Below are positions 33,231 through 42,900 of a stretch of DNA of 64,000 nucleotides, piece after piece. The translations under genes and the position numbers were made by a program. This stretch comes from CAZCZR01 sp964503455 (GTDB lineage Bacteria > Bacillota > Clostridia > UBA1381), in NCBI GenBank assembly GCA_964503455.1, contig CAZCZR010000001.1, positions 1 to 64,000 on the forward strand, given 5' to 3'. Every line of letters begins with the position of its first letter. Position 1 is the first letter of the stretch. A model generated the notes under the pieces. It was not told where the DNA came from, did not search any database, and was given only the letters and a program-made list of their open reading frames with translations.

Positions 33231-36200
33231 ATGAAGCTCACGCTTGTAAACGGCATAAACGGGCGAATGGAATACTGTCTTAGGGAAATGAGCGCTCATA
33301 TCGGCAGCGGCGAGCGGCTTGTTCTTGTGGTGCCGGATCAGGCGTCATATTCCTCCGAGAGAACGGCTGTGGAATATTTCGGCGGCACAGGACTAAACGG
33401 CGTCGAGGTGCTTACATTCAACCGTATGGCTGACCGCTATTTAAAGCCTCGCGGTGAAACACGCCTTACTCCTGCGGGAAAGAGTATGCTTTTATACCGC
33501 GCTATACGCAATGTATCCGCAGCCTGCCGAAAGGAAAACCGCGAAAATATCTTTTTGGCGTCTATGGGCAAAAGGGGGTTTTCAGCGGGAATAACATCGG
33601 TCATAAGCGAGTTCCGCCGCTATGGTGTAACTCCGGAGGAGCTTTATAAAACCGCGCTTGCCTTGCAGGATGAGGCGCTCTCAAAAAAAATGACCTCTCT
33701 TTACGATATTTACAGCGAATACAGCAGCCTTATCGACGGACGTTTTTCCGACAGCGATGACGATCTTCTGCTTTTGAGCGAGGATCTGGAAGACGGCGAA
33801 TTTTCGGGGGCGCGGGTATGGATAAGCGGCTTTTCGGAGTTCAGTCCGGGACATATGCGGGTCATAAGCGCCCTTATAAAAACAGCCGAATGTGTAACCG
33901 CTGTGCTTCCCATGCCTGACGGAGATATACCAAGAGACAGCATATACGCACAAACAAAAAAAACATACAATGATTTGATCGAGCTTGCCTCAAGGCTCAA
34001 ATGCGGTTTTTCCGCGCTGTCGCTTCCCGCTGTTGATATGAGCAGCCGAGAAGAAAGCCTTAAATTCCTGCGTGAAAACTGGGATAGGCGCGGTTTGATC
34101 CGCTTTGCCAAGAGCCCTGCGATAGAGATAACGGCATCGACTGACCCGTACTCGGAATTTGACTCGACAGCGGAGAAGATAACAGCACTTGTCATGTTTG
34201 AGGACTACAGCTATTCCGATATAGCCGTTATATGCGGCGATCTCGACAGCGTGCGTCATATTGCCGAAAGTGTTTTTGCCGATTACGGAATACCGTATTT
34301 TTCCGATTATAAAATATCTCTTGCCGAGCATCCGGCGGTACTGCCGATAACGGCTGTGTTTGATATTATAAAAAACAACTATAGCTTCGACAGCGTATTC
34401 AGGTATCTGCGGTCGGGGTATGTCTTTATGAAGGATGACGACGGGAATGTGACACGCATCAATGACGAGGATGTGGATCTTTTGGAGAACTACGTCTTGA
34501 AGCGCGGTATAAGGGGCGCATCGGCATGGTGCGGCGACAGGCATTGGGATATAGGGTTCGAGCGCGTGTTTGACGCAGCGGCAAAGGATTCGGAAAAAAA
34601 TGTGCATCCCGACGAGAGCGATGACGGCGATGAAAATTTTTATGATGATCTGCGCCGCCGCCTTATCGCTCCCGTCGAAAAGCTCCGTCTTGCTTTAAAG
34701 GGCAGACACACAATACCCGATGCGGCCGCGCGGCTTTATGACTTCATAGGTGATATAAATCTGTATGAGGGCATACGCGCGGAGATACACCGTCTTGAGG
34801 ATGAGGAGAAAATAACCGAGGCAGCGCGTCTTGCGCGGATATGGGAGCTTTTGCTGGAGGTGCTTGACCAAGCGGCTGCAACAGATGACAGCTCAGAGGT
34901 AACAGCGGAGGAATTTAGGGATTATATCGAGGCAGGATTCTCAAGCTGCGAGATAAGCATAATTCCTCCCGGAATAGATACGGTGACGCTTGCTTCTCCC
35001 GAAAGAGGACTTGTATCGGAGGTAAAGGCGGTTTTTGTTCTGGGGACAAATTTCGGCGTGATACCGCCGGCAGCGTCCGATGAGGGAATACTTTCAGACC
35101 GTGACAGAGCGGAAGCCGCGCTTTTGGGTTTACAGCTTGCGCCTGACACGGTCATGGGTGCGCAGCAGATATATTCCACCCTGATGCGCTCTGTAATGTG
35201 CGCGAAGGAGCGGGTGTATTTTATGTACACGGCTTCTGACGGAAACGGCGGCGAGCTTGAGCCGTCCCCGCTTATAAGCGATATATTGAATATGTTTCCC
35301 AAAACGCGCACGCTTACGGACAAGACGACGTATCTGCCGGTTTCCGCGCCTAAAGCGACTGTTCACAAGCTGCTTATAAACCATGAAAAACGCGGCGCTA
35401 TATGGGAATCGGCGGCTGATTGGTACAGGGAAAACGGCTACACCGAATATATAGCGCTTATTGATGAGGCAAGACGCTTTGGATCGGGTAGGGCGCATAT
35501 TGAGGACATCGAAAGCTATCAAAAACTCTATCCGCTTCGAAAGTACAGCATTTCGGGACTGGAGCTTTTCGGAAAGTGTCCGTTTCGATATTTTCTCTCG
35601 CGCGGGATAAAGGCGAGGCCGAGAGAGGAATGGAAAATATCGGGTGCCGATTTCGGAACGCTTGCCCATACTGTGATAGAACGCTTCTGCCGCACGGTTG
35701 ATGCGGATTCCGACACCGTAGAAAAGCGACGGAAAAACTGGGAAAGCCTTACCGATAAAAATGCGGACGAACTGCTTGACTCCGTTATAGCCGAAGCAGC
35801 TGAAAAGACGCTTTCGAGCATATACCGCGATGAAAAGAAAGTGAGCTATATCATAGACAAGGTAAAGCGTATCCTCGCCCGAACGGTCGGTATTGTAAGA
35901 ATGAGCATCACGCAAGGACGCTATGTCCCTGCGGCATACGAGTACAAGTACGATATGGATATGGGCAACGGGATCTCTATGCAAGGCTTTATAGACAGGA
36001 TAGATATGTACGAGCATGACGGCAGCGCCGATTTCAGGGTGCTTGACTATAAAACCGGCTCAAATAACAGCTGTGATCCTTTGGATATATTCAACCGTTT
36101 GAGTCTGCAGCTTGCGGTGTATGCTCTTGCGGCGGAATATTCCTATATGCATGACGGGGATTTTCCTTTAAAGGAGCTTGAGTCGGCGGACGCAGTCACA

Positions 36201-36785
36201 AGAGGCGTATTCTACAGCGTTTTAAGAAATGACTATAAAGCCACATCAAAGACCGATGATAAAAGCCGTGCTGCCGATGCGAAGGCTTCACTGCGGCTTG
36301 AGGGTATGATATTCGCAGACAGCGACGGCGATGAAACGGATACGGGCGCGATCCTTGATATGGATCCCTCGGTGGCAAACGGCGGTGAAAGCGAATTTTT
36401 GCCGGTGAAAATCAATAAAACAGATAAGCGTCCGTCTAAAAACAATTCTTCCGTAAGTACAAGGCGGCATATTAATATGCTGAAAGAGTGGGTAAGCGCT
36501 GTTATTGAGGATGCGGACGCAGATATAAGAAACGGCGTTATAGACGCCTGCCCTTACGAGAAAAAAGACGCGGATGCCTGCGGCGATTATTGCGATTATA
36601 AAGAGCTGTGCATTTTTAAGCGCGGTGATATGCGCGCAAGGCGGCTTGAAACCGATGCCGAAAAGGCATGGGAAATAATAAAAGACAACTACGACCGCCG
36701 AAGAATATACAAAAACCAATCCCGCGGCACAGGGCATGATATATTCGCTCAAAGCGAAGCGGAGGATAATGATGACCAAAAATGA
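33231..36785 (+). CDS. addB: ATP-dependent helicase/nuclease subunit B (AddB)
   Basis: 1184 residues. N-terminal helicase-like region: LVLVVPDQASYSSERTAVE is typical of AddB. The place where other AddB proteins have a P-loop reads NGINGRMEYC, lacking the GKT. C-terminal RecB-type nuclease: FRVLDYKTGS (catalytic D and K) and GFIDRIDMY. Fe-S ligands are C in FGKCPFRYFLSRG and the three cysteines of ACGDYCDYKELC, where the first two are three residues apart rather than the usual two. With AddA it resects double-strand breaks for RecA loading at Chi-like sites. The ATG follows GGGAGGGG. The end overlaps addA by 14 bp. Confidence 0.93.
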   Translation: MKLTLVNGINGRMEYCLREMSAHIGSGERLVLVVPDQASYSSERTAVEYFGGTGLNGVEVLTFNRMADRYLKPRGETRLTPAGKSMLLYRAIRNVSAACRKENRENIFLASMGKRGFSAGITSVISEFRRYGVTPEELYKTALALQDEALSKKMTSLYDIYSEYSSLIDGRFSDSDDDLLLLSEDLEDGEFSGARVWISGFSEFSPGHMRVISALIKTAECVTAVLPMPDGDIPRDSIYAQTKKTYNDLIELASRLKCGFSALSLPAVDMSSREESLKFLRENWDRRGLIRFAKSPAIEITASTDPYSEFDSTAEKITALVMFEDYSYSDIAVICGDLDSVRHIAESVFADYGIPYFSDYKISLAEHPAVLPITAVFDIIKNNYSFDSVFRYLRSGYVFMKDDDGNVTRINDEDVDLLENYVLKRGIRGASAWCGDRHWDIGFERVFDAAAKDSEKNVHPDESDDGDENFYDDLRRRLIAPVEKLRLALKGRHTIPDAAARLYDFIGDINLYEGIRAEIHRLEDEEKITEAARLARIWELLLEVLDQAAATDDSSEVTAEEFRDYIEAGFSSCEISIIPPGIDTVTLASPERGLVSEVKAVFVLGTNFGVIPPAASDEGILSDRDRAEAALLGLQLAPDTVMGAQQIYSTLMRSVMCAKERVYFMYTASDGNGGELEPSPLISDILNMFPKTRTLTDKTTYLPVSAPKATVHKLLINHEKRGAIWESAADWYRENGYTEYIALIDEARRFGSGRAHIEDIESYQKLYPLRKYSISGLELFGKCPFRYFLSRGIKARPREEWKISGADFGTLAHTVIERFCRTVDADSDTVEKRRKNWESLTDKNADELLDSVIAEAAEKTLSSIYRDEKKVSYIIDKVKRILARTVGIVRMSITQGRYVPAAYEYKYDMDMGNGISMQGFIDRIDMYEHDGSADFRVLDYKTGSNNSCDPLDIFNRLSLQLAVYALAAEYSYMHDGDFPLKELESADAVTRGVFYSVLRNDYKATSKTDDKSRAADAKASLRLEGMIFADSDGDETDTGAILDMDPSVANGGESEFLPVKINKTDKRPSKNNSSVSTRRHINMLKEWVSAVIEDADADIRNGVIDACPYEKKDADACGDYCDYKELCIFKRGDMRARRLETDAEKAWEIIKDNYDRRRIYKNQSRGTGHDIFAQSEAEDNDDQK

Positions 36786-39700
36786 AATAATCTCAAAATA
36801 TCTTTCCTCCGACGTGCCGTTTACGCCGGAGCAGAGAGATGCTATTGACCGAAAAGGCGATATACTTGTAAGTGCATCGGCGGGATCGGGTAAGACCGCG
36901 GTTCTTGTGGAGCGTATTCTGACGCGTATCATACAGGGTGAGCTTAGCCTTGACGCTATGCTTGCGGTGACCTTCACAAAGGCAGCCGCCGCGCAGATGA
37001 AACGGAAGATATCCGACTCGCTGACGGCTAAACTCAGAAAGGTGTCGGCAGCTCTCGGCGGCGATATTCCGTCAGAGGACAGGAATGTCCTGGAAGATGT
37101 AAGAAGCACACTCTCGGAGCAGATACGGCTTGTTCCTGCGGCGGATATAACAACTATCGACTCGTTCTGCTTAAAGGCAGTACGTTCAGGGTTCCACGCT
37201 TTGGGAATAGATCCGTCATTTTCGATGATAGACCCTGTAACAGGCAAGCTGACAGCCGCAAATACGCTTGAGGAATTATTTGACACGCTGTATGAGGAAG
37301 AGGACGCGGACTTTTTAAAGCTTGAGCGGATTTTCGCCCCGAATTACTCGGAAAAAGCTCTGTCGGAGATCATACTCGACCTCTACGACTTTTCGCAGTC
37401 TTTCCCGTATCCTGAAAAGTGGCTTTATGAATGTGTCCATATGTATGAGCTGCCCATTAAAAATACGCCATGGTATAAAAGAGCTATGGGGAGGATATAT
37501 TCATATGCCGCCGATGTGCGCGGCGAGCTGGAGGATATGCTTCGCTCCTTTGCAAAAAGCAGTGCGGACGCGGAGGAAATAATAGCCGTTTACCGTGATG
37601 ATGAAACACTTACGGGCGCGTATAACGGCCTTTGGTGGAAGTATCTGACAGATAATTACGAGCTGTTTTCCTCAATAGCAACTTTTGAATGGGATGAGAT
37701 ATACGATCTTTTAAATACACGCGGCGCTTTTCCTAACTTCACCCGCGCGCAGAAGCCTTATAAACAGTTAAAAGCCGCTTCGCCGGAGCTTGCCGCAGAG
37801 CTTGACGTTATGAAAGACCGCGCTGACGCTGTTATAAGCGCGTTTAAAGAAAATATTAAAAAGAACTGGATGTCCGCTTCTATGTCGGAGAGTGAGCGCG
37901 TTGTAAAAGACGCCGGTGAAACGGTGCGCGCCCTTGTAAACGTGACAGTGAGATTTTCCCGTGCATTTCGAGAAAAAAAGCTTGCCATGAATGTTATGGA
38001 TTTTTCCGACTGTGAGCATGAATGTCTTAGACTTTTTGAAGAAAACGAGGATATACGCGTTATGTACGCGGAAAAATATACCGAAATACTGATTGATGAA
38101 TATCAGGACACCAATAATCTTCAAGAGGCGATATTCCAAAAAATAGCGCACGGTCACGGGGTAGGCAACACCTTTATGGTGGGCGATATGAAACAGAGCA
38201 TATACCGTTTCAGAAATTCCGACCCGTATATCTTCCGGCAAAAAAGCGAGCTGTTTTCGCATGATACTTCGGGATGCAGTTCAAGGATACTGCTGTCCAG
38301 AAATTTCCGTTCGCGTTATCAGGTGCTGGCGTCTATCAATGATATATTCAACGGGGTTATGAATATGCGCGACGGCGATCTTGAATACACTGACGAGCAG
38401 CTTCGCTACGATGTTGCGTCGAATAACGGATACATCGACTCAAACGGCACTCTCTGCGGCGGATACCGCTCGGAGCTTTACGCGATACCCGCGCCGGAAA
38501 ACGGCGGCGAGGACGGTGTCACGGACGCGCTTCGCGCCGAGGCGAGATTTGCGGCCGCAAAGATAAAGCAGCTTATCGCCTCCGGCTATAAAGTACAGGA
38601 TAAAAACGGCCCGCGCCCTATAAGAGCGTCGGACATAGTTATACTCGCCTCAAGCGCCAAGACGATAGCCGAGGTTTACACAGAGGAGCTTAAGGCTGCC
38701 GGCATAGGCGCGGCGGCGGAAAACGAGGATTTTTTCGAGCGCCCTGAAATCATGCTTATTCTCGCGCTGTTGAAAATAATTGAAAATCCGAGACAGGATA
38801 TACCGTTTATCGCGGTGATGCTGTCGCCTGCGGGAGGCTTTTCGGAGGATGATCTTGTAAGTCTGAGGATTATGGGCGACGGGGATATATACTCGCTTAT
38901 GAAGGAAAGGGCTGCCGAAAGCGATGACCTTGCCATGAGATGCGCCGCGTTTTTAAGACGGGTTGCAGTATACAGAAGAGAATCCAAGCTGCTTTCGATA
39001 GAGAGATTTTTGTGGTATCTGTATGAGGACACTAAGCTTTACGATTTTTACGGCGCGGCGGATCCCACGGGAGAAGCGCAGTCTAATCTGCGGCTGCTGT
39101 TTGATCGCGCAAAGGCGTTTGTAGGAGACGGATTCCGCTCTCTGTTCGATTTTACGCGGTATATAGAGCGCGTACAAAATGACGGTGTAAAAATAAACGG
39201 AGCGTCCTCGCAATCAGCTTCCGACGCTGTGCGTCTTATGACCATCCATAAGAGCAAGGGACTGGAGTTCCCTGTGGTGATTCTTGCCTCTGCCGGAAAG
39301 GAATTTGCCGGACAGGAGCTTAAAGGGCAGGTGCTTTTCCATAAAGACCTCGGTATTGGCGCTGACAGCTATGATACGGAAAGCTTTTATAAACAGACCT
39401 CTTTGGCAAAAAATGCCGTGCGTGATGTGCTTAGAGCGGAAATGCTTGCCGAAGAAATGCGAAAGCTCTATGTCGCGCTCACACGGGCGCAGGAAAAACT
39501 GATAGTTTTATGCGGCGGAAAATCGCTTGAGGTATTGACACAGACAGAGGAAGGGTATATAATAAAAGGCGGGGCGCGCGGTTTCTTTTCATGGCTGCTG
39601 CCAAGGGCGATGAATTCCTCTGAGTGGGATGTTTATGAGATAACGGACAACTCGCGGACAGAAGCGCCGTCAGATGCGGAAGAAGAAAGCGGCGGCTATG

Positions 39701-40473
39701 CCCTTGATGAGTTGAAAAAGTCGGTGGGGGATATACTTTCCTTCGAGTATAAGTATGACAAATGCAGAAGTGTGCCGTCAAAGGTATCGGTCACTTCCTT
39801 GAAGGAAAAGCAGGCGGCTCTTGACGAGGATGCTGTATGCATAGCGTCAGACGGCGAGACAACGGAAGAACAGGGAGACAGTATTCGTTCTGCGGCTGCG
39901 GGACTTGCAAGGCTGCCGGAATTTTTAAAAAACGAGCGCTCTGTAACAGGCGCACATCTTGGGACGGTATACCATAAAATACTTGAAAATTCCGATATTA
40001 AAACTTGCTTTTTGGCGGAAGATGCCGAAAAGGTCATTGCAGATATGCTTTCGCAATCTCTGCTGACACCTGAAGAAGCAGCTGCTGCTGACACTGAAAA
40101 AATAGCGGAGTTTTACTCATCGGAGATAGCTGAACGCATGAGAAAATCAAAACGGCTTATGCGCGAGGTGCCTTTTGAGATAAGCATCCCCGTGAGCGCA
40201 TACGACAAGACCCTTGCGGGGCAGGACAGAACAATGCTTTTGCAGGGAATTATCGACTGCTGCTTTGAAGAGGACGGCGGCATGGTACTGCTTGACTATA
40301 AAAGCGACTACTACTCCGGCGAGGACGCCCGCAGAAAGCTTGAAAAAAAATACGCAGTGCAGCTTGACTGGTACAGCCGCGCCATTGAAAAAATACTTGA
40401 CAAGAAAGTGATAGGCACATATATTTATTTTCTATACAGGAATGAGCTTATCAGAATAGATGCGGAGGATTAA
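36772..40473 (+). CDS. addA: ATP-dependent helicase/nuclease subunit A (AddA)
   Basis: 1233 residues from the ATG at 36772, 6 nt after GGAGG; in-frame codons upstream lie inside addB. SF1 helicase motifs in order: Walker A VSASAGSGKTAVLVERIL, TFTKAAAAQMK, Walker B ILIDEYQDTN, GDMKQSIYRFR, LMTIHKSKGLEFPVVI and LYVALTRAQEKL. The C-terminal nuclease has MVLLDYKSDYYSG with catalytic D and K. It is the motor and one nuclease of the AddAB complex that processes broken DNA ends. A membrane coiled-coil gene follows after one base. Confidence 0.96.
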   Translation: MTKNEIISKYLSSDVPFTPEQRDAIDRKGDILVSASAGSGKTAVLVERILTRIIQGELSLDAMLAVTFTKAAAAQMKRKISDSLTAKLRKVSAALGGDIPSEDRNVLEDVRSTLSEQIRLVPAADITTIDSFCLKAVRSGFHALGIDPSFSMIDPVTGKLTAANTLEELFDTLYEEEDADFLKLERIFAPNYSEKALSEIILDLYDFSQSFPYPEKWLYECVHMYELPIKNTPWYKRAMGRIYSYAADVRGELEDMLRSFAKSSADAEEIIAVYRDDETLTGAYNGLWWKYLTDNYELFSSIATFEWDEIYDLLNTRGAFPNFTRAQKPYKQLKAASPELAAELDVMKDRADAVISAFKENIKKNWMSASMSESERVVKDAGETVRALVNVTVRFSRAFREKKLAMNVMDFSDCEHECLRLFEENEDIRVMYAEKYTEILIDEYQDTNNLQEAIFQKIAHGHGVGNTFMVGDMKQSIYRFRNSDPYIFRQKSELFSHDTSGCSSRILLSRNFRSRYQVLASINDIFNGVMNMRDGDLEYTDEQLRYDVASNNGYIDSNGTLCGGYRSELYAIPAPENGGEDGVTDALRAEARFAAAKIKQLIASGYKVQDKNGPRPIRASDIVILASSAKTIAEVYTEELKAAGIGAAAENEDFFERPEIMLILALLKIIENPRQDIPFIAVMLSPAGGFSEDDLVSLRIMGDGDIYSLMKERAAESDDLAMRCAAFLRRVAVYRRESKLLSIERFLWYLYEDTKLYDFYGAADPTGEAQSNLRLLFDRAKAFVGDGFRSLFDFTRYIERVQNDGVKINGASSQSASDAVRLMTIHKSKGLEFPVVILASAGKEFAGQELKGQVLFHKDLGIGADSYDTESFYKQTSLAKNAVRDVLRAEMLAEEMRKLYVALTRAQEKLIVLCGGKSLEVLTQTEEGYIIKGGARGFFSWLLPRAMNSSEWDVYEITDNSRTEAPSDAEEESGGYALDELKKSVGDILSFEYKYDKCRSVPSKVSVTSLKEKQAALDEDAVCIASDGETTEEQGDSIRSAAAGLARLPEFLKNERSVTGAHLGTVYHKILENSDIKTCFLAEDAEKVIADMLSQSLLTPEEAAAADTEKIAEFYSSEIAERMRKSKRLMREVPFEISIPVSAYDKTLAGQDRTMLLQGIIDCCFEEDGGMVLLDYKSDYYSGEDARRKLEKKYAVQLDWYSRAIEKILDKKVIGTYIYFLYRNELIRIDAED

Positions 40474-40474
40474 G

Positions 40475-40828
40475 ATGTCGCAGAAAATATTCAGAGGAAC
40501 ATATCAGGACGACAGGTTTTCGGAGAAAAAAAGGCGGAAGAATATCACGGTCGGAATAATAGTAGCAGTGCTTCTGGTGATATTCCTTGCAGTGATCCTT
40601 CTGTTCATGCCGGGAGGTCAGAAGGAAGAAGAGATAAGTGACGCTATACGCGAGAACACGCAGCTCAAGGAGCAGGTGGCGGAGCTTGAGGAGCGGGTAG
40701 AGGCTTTGACGCGTCAGGTGAAGGACTTAAACGGCGAGCTTGAAGCCATTCCCACCGCAAAGCCCGACACAGACACGCCCCCGAATGAACGTATCGCCGA
40801 CAGAAACTCCGGCAATACTGCCGACTAA
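40475..40828 (+). CDS. Membrane-anchored coiled-coil protein
   Basis: 117 residues from the ATG at 40475 (GGAGGATT upstream, at the end of addA). A basic N-terminus (FSEKKRRKN) precedes one membrane helix (TVGIIVAVLLVIFLAVILLF, about 27-46), then a short coiled coil (QLKEQVAELEERVEALTRQV) and a polar proline-rich tail. The layout is that of FtsL/DivIC-type or spore-membrane bitopic proteins, with no family match I can name. It overlaps the convergent dpaB end by four bases. Confidence 0.6.
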   Translation: MSQKIFRGTYQDDRFSEKKRRKNITVGIIVAVLLVIFLAVILLFMPGGQKEEEISDAIRENTQLKEQVAELEERVEALTRQVKDLNGELEAIPTAKPDTDTPPNERIADRNSGNTAD

Positions 40829-41403
40829 AGTATCACCGGCTGGATCTGGCGCTGATCGAGCGCCGCTTCTGCTGCCGGAATCAGCGCATCGAAGTCGGCG
40901 ACAAGCGAATTGGGCTTTTTTACGCAGTCATCCTGCCCGAAGGGGAGCAGATATATATTTTTTCTGTTCAGAAGCGCGCCGATATTTTGCGCCGCGGTGC
41001 CGAGACCGTCATTGGTGGATACGGCTATAAGCACAGGGCGCTGATTGCGCAGATGAGCCTTTACCGCCATGGTTACCGATGTGTCGGCGACTCCCGATGC
41101 GATTTTTGCAAGTGTGTTACCGGTACAGGGAAGTACTATAAGTATATCGAACATTGCCTTTGGACCTATAGGCTCGGCTTCTTTGACATTTTTGATAACG
41201 TCCCTTTTGCATATCGAGCGCATACGCGCTTCAAATTCGGACGCTTTTCCGAAGCGGGTATCGGTTGAAGCCGTTATCTCGCTCATTATCGGCGTTAATT
41301 CAACGCCCTCCGCAGCAACAGTTTCAAGCGCCTGCATTGCACGTGACAGTGTGCAGAAGGATCCTGTCACCGCGAATCCTGCTTTTTTATTTTTTAATTC
41401 CAC
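40825..41403 (-). CDS. dpaB: Dipicolinate synthase subunit B (SpoVFB)
   Basis: 192 residues from a GTG at 41403, 7 nt after GGAGGT; the GTG at 41410-41412 touches that site. A flavoprotein-like fold: AGFAVTGSFCTLSRAM, STDTRFGKASEFE, EPIGPKAMFDILIVLPCTGNT, HLRNQRPVLIAVSTNDGLG and LLPFGQDDCVKKPNSLV match SpoVFB closely. With DpaA it makes dipicolinic acid, the calcium-chelating core compound of endospores, in the mother cell. It overlaps dpaA by 17 bp. Confidence 0.95.
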   Translation of the reverse strand: MELKNKKAGFAVTGSFCTLSRAMQALETVAAEGVELTPIMSEITASTDTRFGKASEFEARMRSICKRDVIKNVKEAEPIGPKAMFDILIVLPCTGNTLAKIASGVADTSVTMAVKAHLRNQRPVLIAVSTNDGLGTAAQNIGALLNRKNIYLLPFGQDDCVKKPNSLVADFDALIPAAEAALDQRQIQPVIL

Positions 41404-42259
41404 AATTACCACCTCCGATCATTCCGGAAATAGTGTCCTTGATTATCTCGCCCGACGTAATCGGCGCGATCCTGCCCGGCAGCGACAAAGCCCATATTAC
41501 TCTTACACCGAGAGATTTTGCCGCATCAAAGTCTATGCCGCCGGGTTTTGAGGCTATGTCTATCATTACAGCGTCCTTTTTAACATCCTCCAAAAGCGGT
41601 TTTGTGAATATCTTAACCGGAACGGTATTGAAAATAATATCATACTCATGCATTGTGTACACAATATGGGCAATATCCACGGCATTCATGCCGAGAGTCT
41701 GTATCTCGGCTTTTGCGCTGCCGCGTCTTGCGGCTACGGTTACATCAGCGCCCATCGCCGAAAGGATACGTGATAATGCTTTTGCGCATCTGCCCCAGCC
41801 GGTGACAAGACATTTTGACTTCCATACGGTAACGGGCGTCTCATTTATGGCAAGCGCCACGGCGCCCTCCGCTGTAGGTATGGCATTTTTTATCATAAGC
41901 TCCTCATTTTCGGCATAATCAAAAGCGGCAATACCCTTGGAGTAAAGCGCGTCGGCAAATTCTTTGGGCAGCTTTCCGCCAAATACTGTCGAATGTACAT
42001 TTATCTGCGCAAGTATATCGTTAAGGGAGATAGCTGCGCTTGCAAAGGGCGCGTTTATATGTACTCCGTCATGCGATACAGGCATCGGCAGGATAATTAT
42101 ATCATCATCACCCGAAAGTCTGACATTAGCCTCGCTTATAAGCCTTCTCGGACATATCCCCGGATTTATCCCGTATACCCTCACACAGCCGCCGTCCGCA
42201 TCAAGCAGCTCCGCAAGCTTTATCTGACGCAGATCTCCTCCTATTATTGCTATATTCAT
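41387..42259 (-). CDS. dpaA: Dipicolinate synthase subunit A (SpoVFA)
   Basis: 290 residues. The N-terminal domain MNIAIIGGDLRQIKLAELL and the nucleotide-binding CLVTGWGRCAKALSRIL (about 150-166) match DpaA. LALPGRIAP-like text (SLPGRIAPITSGEIIKDTI) ends the protein. It oxidises the dihydrodipicolinate precursor with NAD(P). GGAGGAAC precedes the ATG. A sigma-K-like promoter lies 27 bp upstream, as for spoVF in Bacillus. Confidence 0.95.
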   Translation of the reverse strand: MNIAIIGGDLRQIKLAELLDADGGCVRVYGINPGICPRRLISEANVRLSGDDDIIILPMPVSHDGVHINAPFASAAISLNDILAQINVHSTVFGGKLPKEFADALYSKGIAAFDYAENEELMIKNAIPTAEGAVALAINETPVTVWKSKCLVTGWGRCAKALSRILSAMGADVTVAARRGSAKAEIQTLGMNAVDIAHIVYTMHEYDIIFNTVPVKIFTKPLLEDVKKDAVMIDIASKPGGIDFDAAKSLGVRVIWALSLPGRIAPITSGEIIKDTISGMIGGGNCGIKK

Positions 42260-42285
42260 AACTGTTCCTCCTCTGCCTTTTATTG

Positions 42286-42313
42286 TATTATATGCGATAT
42301 GTGAGTGATGCGT
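42286..42313 (-). promoter_or_regulatory. Sigma-K-like promoter of dpaAB
   Basis: On the minus strand AC (42313-42312), a 17-bp spacer and CATATAATA (42294-42286), matching the sigma-K consensus (AC, then CATANNNTA). The -35 part lies within the start of the radical SAM fragment. Sigma-E or sigma-A recognition is possible. Confidence 0.5.
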
Positions 42314-42658
42314 GAGCTATGTTATATGATTTTGAGTGAGCAGTGTAATTTAGCCTGTAAGTATTGTTTTTTAGGAAATAATGATCTTGAAAAAAGATGC
42401 AACCTTGCTTTAGAGAATATGTCGAAAGAAACAGCTGATAAAGCGATAGAATTCTTTATAAAGCAAATTAAGTTATCTGGTTTGGATACGGAAGAAAACA
42501 AGTATGTTGCAAATAAAATAAATAGTCTAAGAGGCAGCGAGAAATGTATTAAAAATTTAGAAATGTCTATGGTAACTAACGGTGTGCTATTAAATAAAAA
42601 TCGAGTCCTTCGGTTACAGGAATTAGGTGTTGCGATAACAATACCTTCGGAAGATTAA
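42308..42658 (+). pseudogene. Truncated radical SAM protein
   Basis: 117 residues holding the [4Fe-4S]-SAM cluster motif (SEQCNLACKYCFLG, CxxxCxxC). After LSGLDTEENK the frame passes straight to YVANKINSLRG, where relatives have the GGEP segment, which is missing. It then stops after ELGVAITI, just before the usual SLDG. So it carries an internal deletion and a lost C-terminal half. Base use is much more AT-rich than in the neighbours. No ribosome binding site is evident. Original family: anSME-like peptide-maturing enzymes, by the opening. Not functional as it stands. Confidence 0.75.
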
Positions 42659-42823
42659 AGCAAGAAATGGCAAGAAATATATTATGGAACTACTTACTAC
42701 AGCTTTGATGAGCTGAAGGCAGCTATTGAAAAGTATATAAAATATTATAATAAAAAGCGAATAAAAGAGAAACCCGAGTGGATGAGTCCGGTACAATATC
42801 GGCTCTTCGCCTTGGCTGCATAA
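42659..42823 (+). pseudogene. C-terminal remnant of an IS3-family transposase
   Basis: In the same frame as the radical SAM fragment, directly after its stop codon, the bases encode KKWQEIYYGTTYYSFDELK, then AAIEKYIKYYNKKRIKEK and PEWMSPVQYR, ending in a stop. The YI-YYN-RI-MSPVQYR pattern is the end of the DDE transposase OrfB of IS3-family elements (IS150 group). The catalytic D, D and E are lost. A weak inverted repeat (TAGCGCAGCAG with CTACTACGCTA, 42827-42857) follows; no matching left end is seen. Confidence 0.85.
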
Positions 42824-42900
42824 AAATAGCGCAGCAGCAATAAAACTACTACGCTATAACCGTTTTGTATTGCACATATTTGTGCGGGTTTATACTTATA

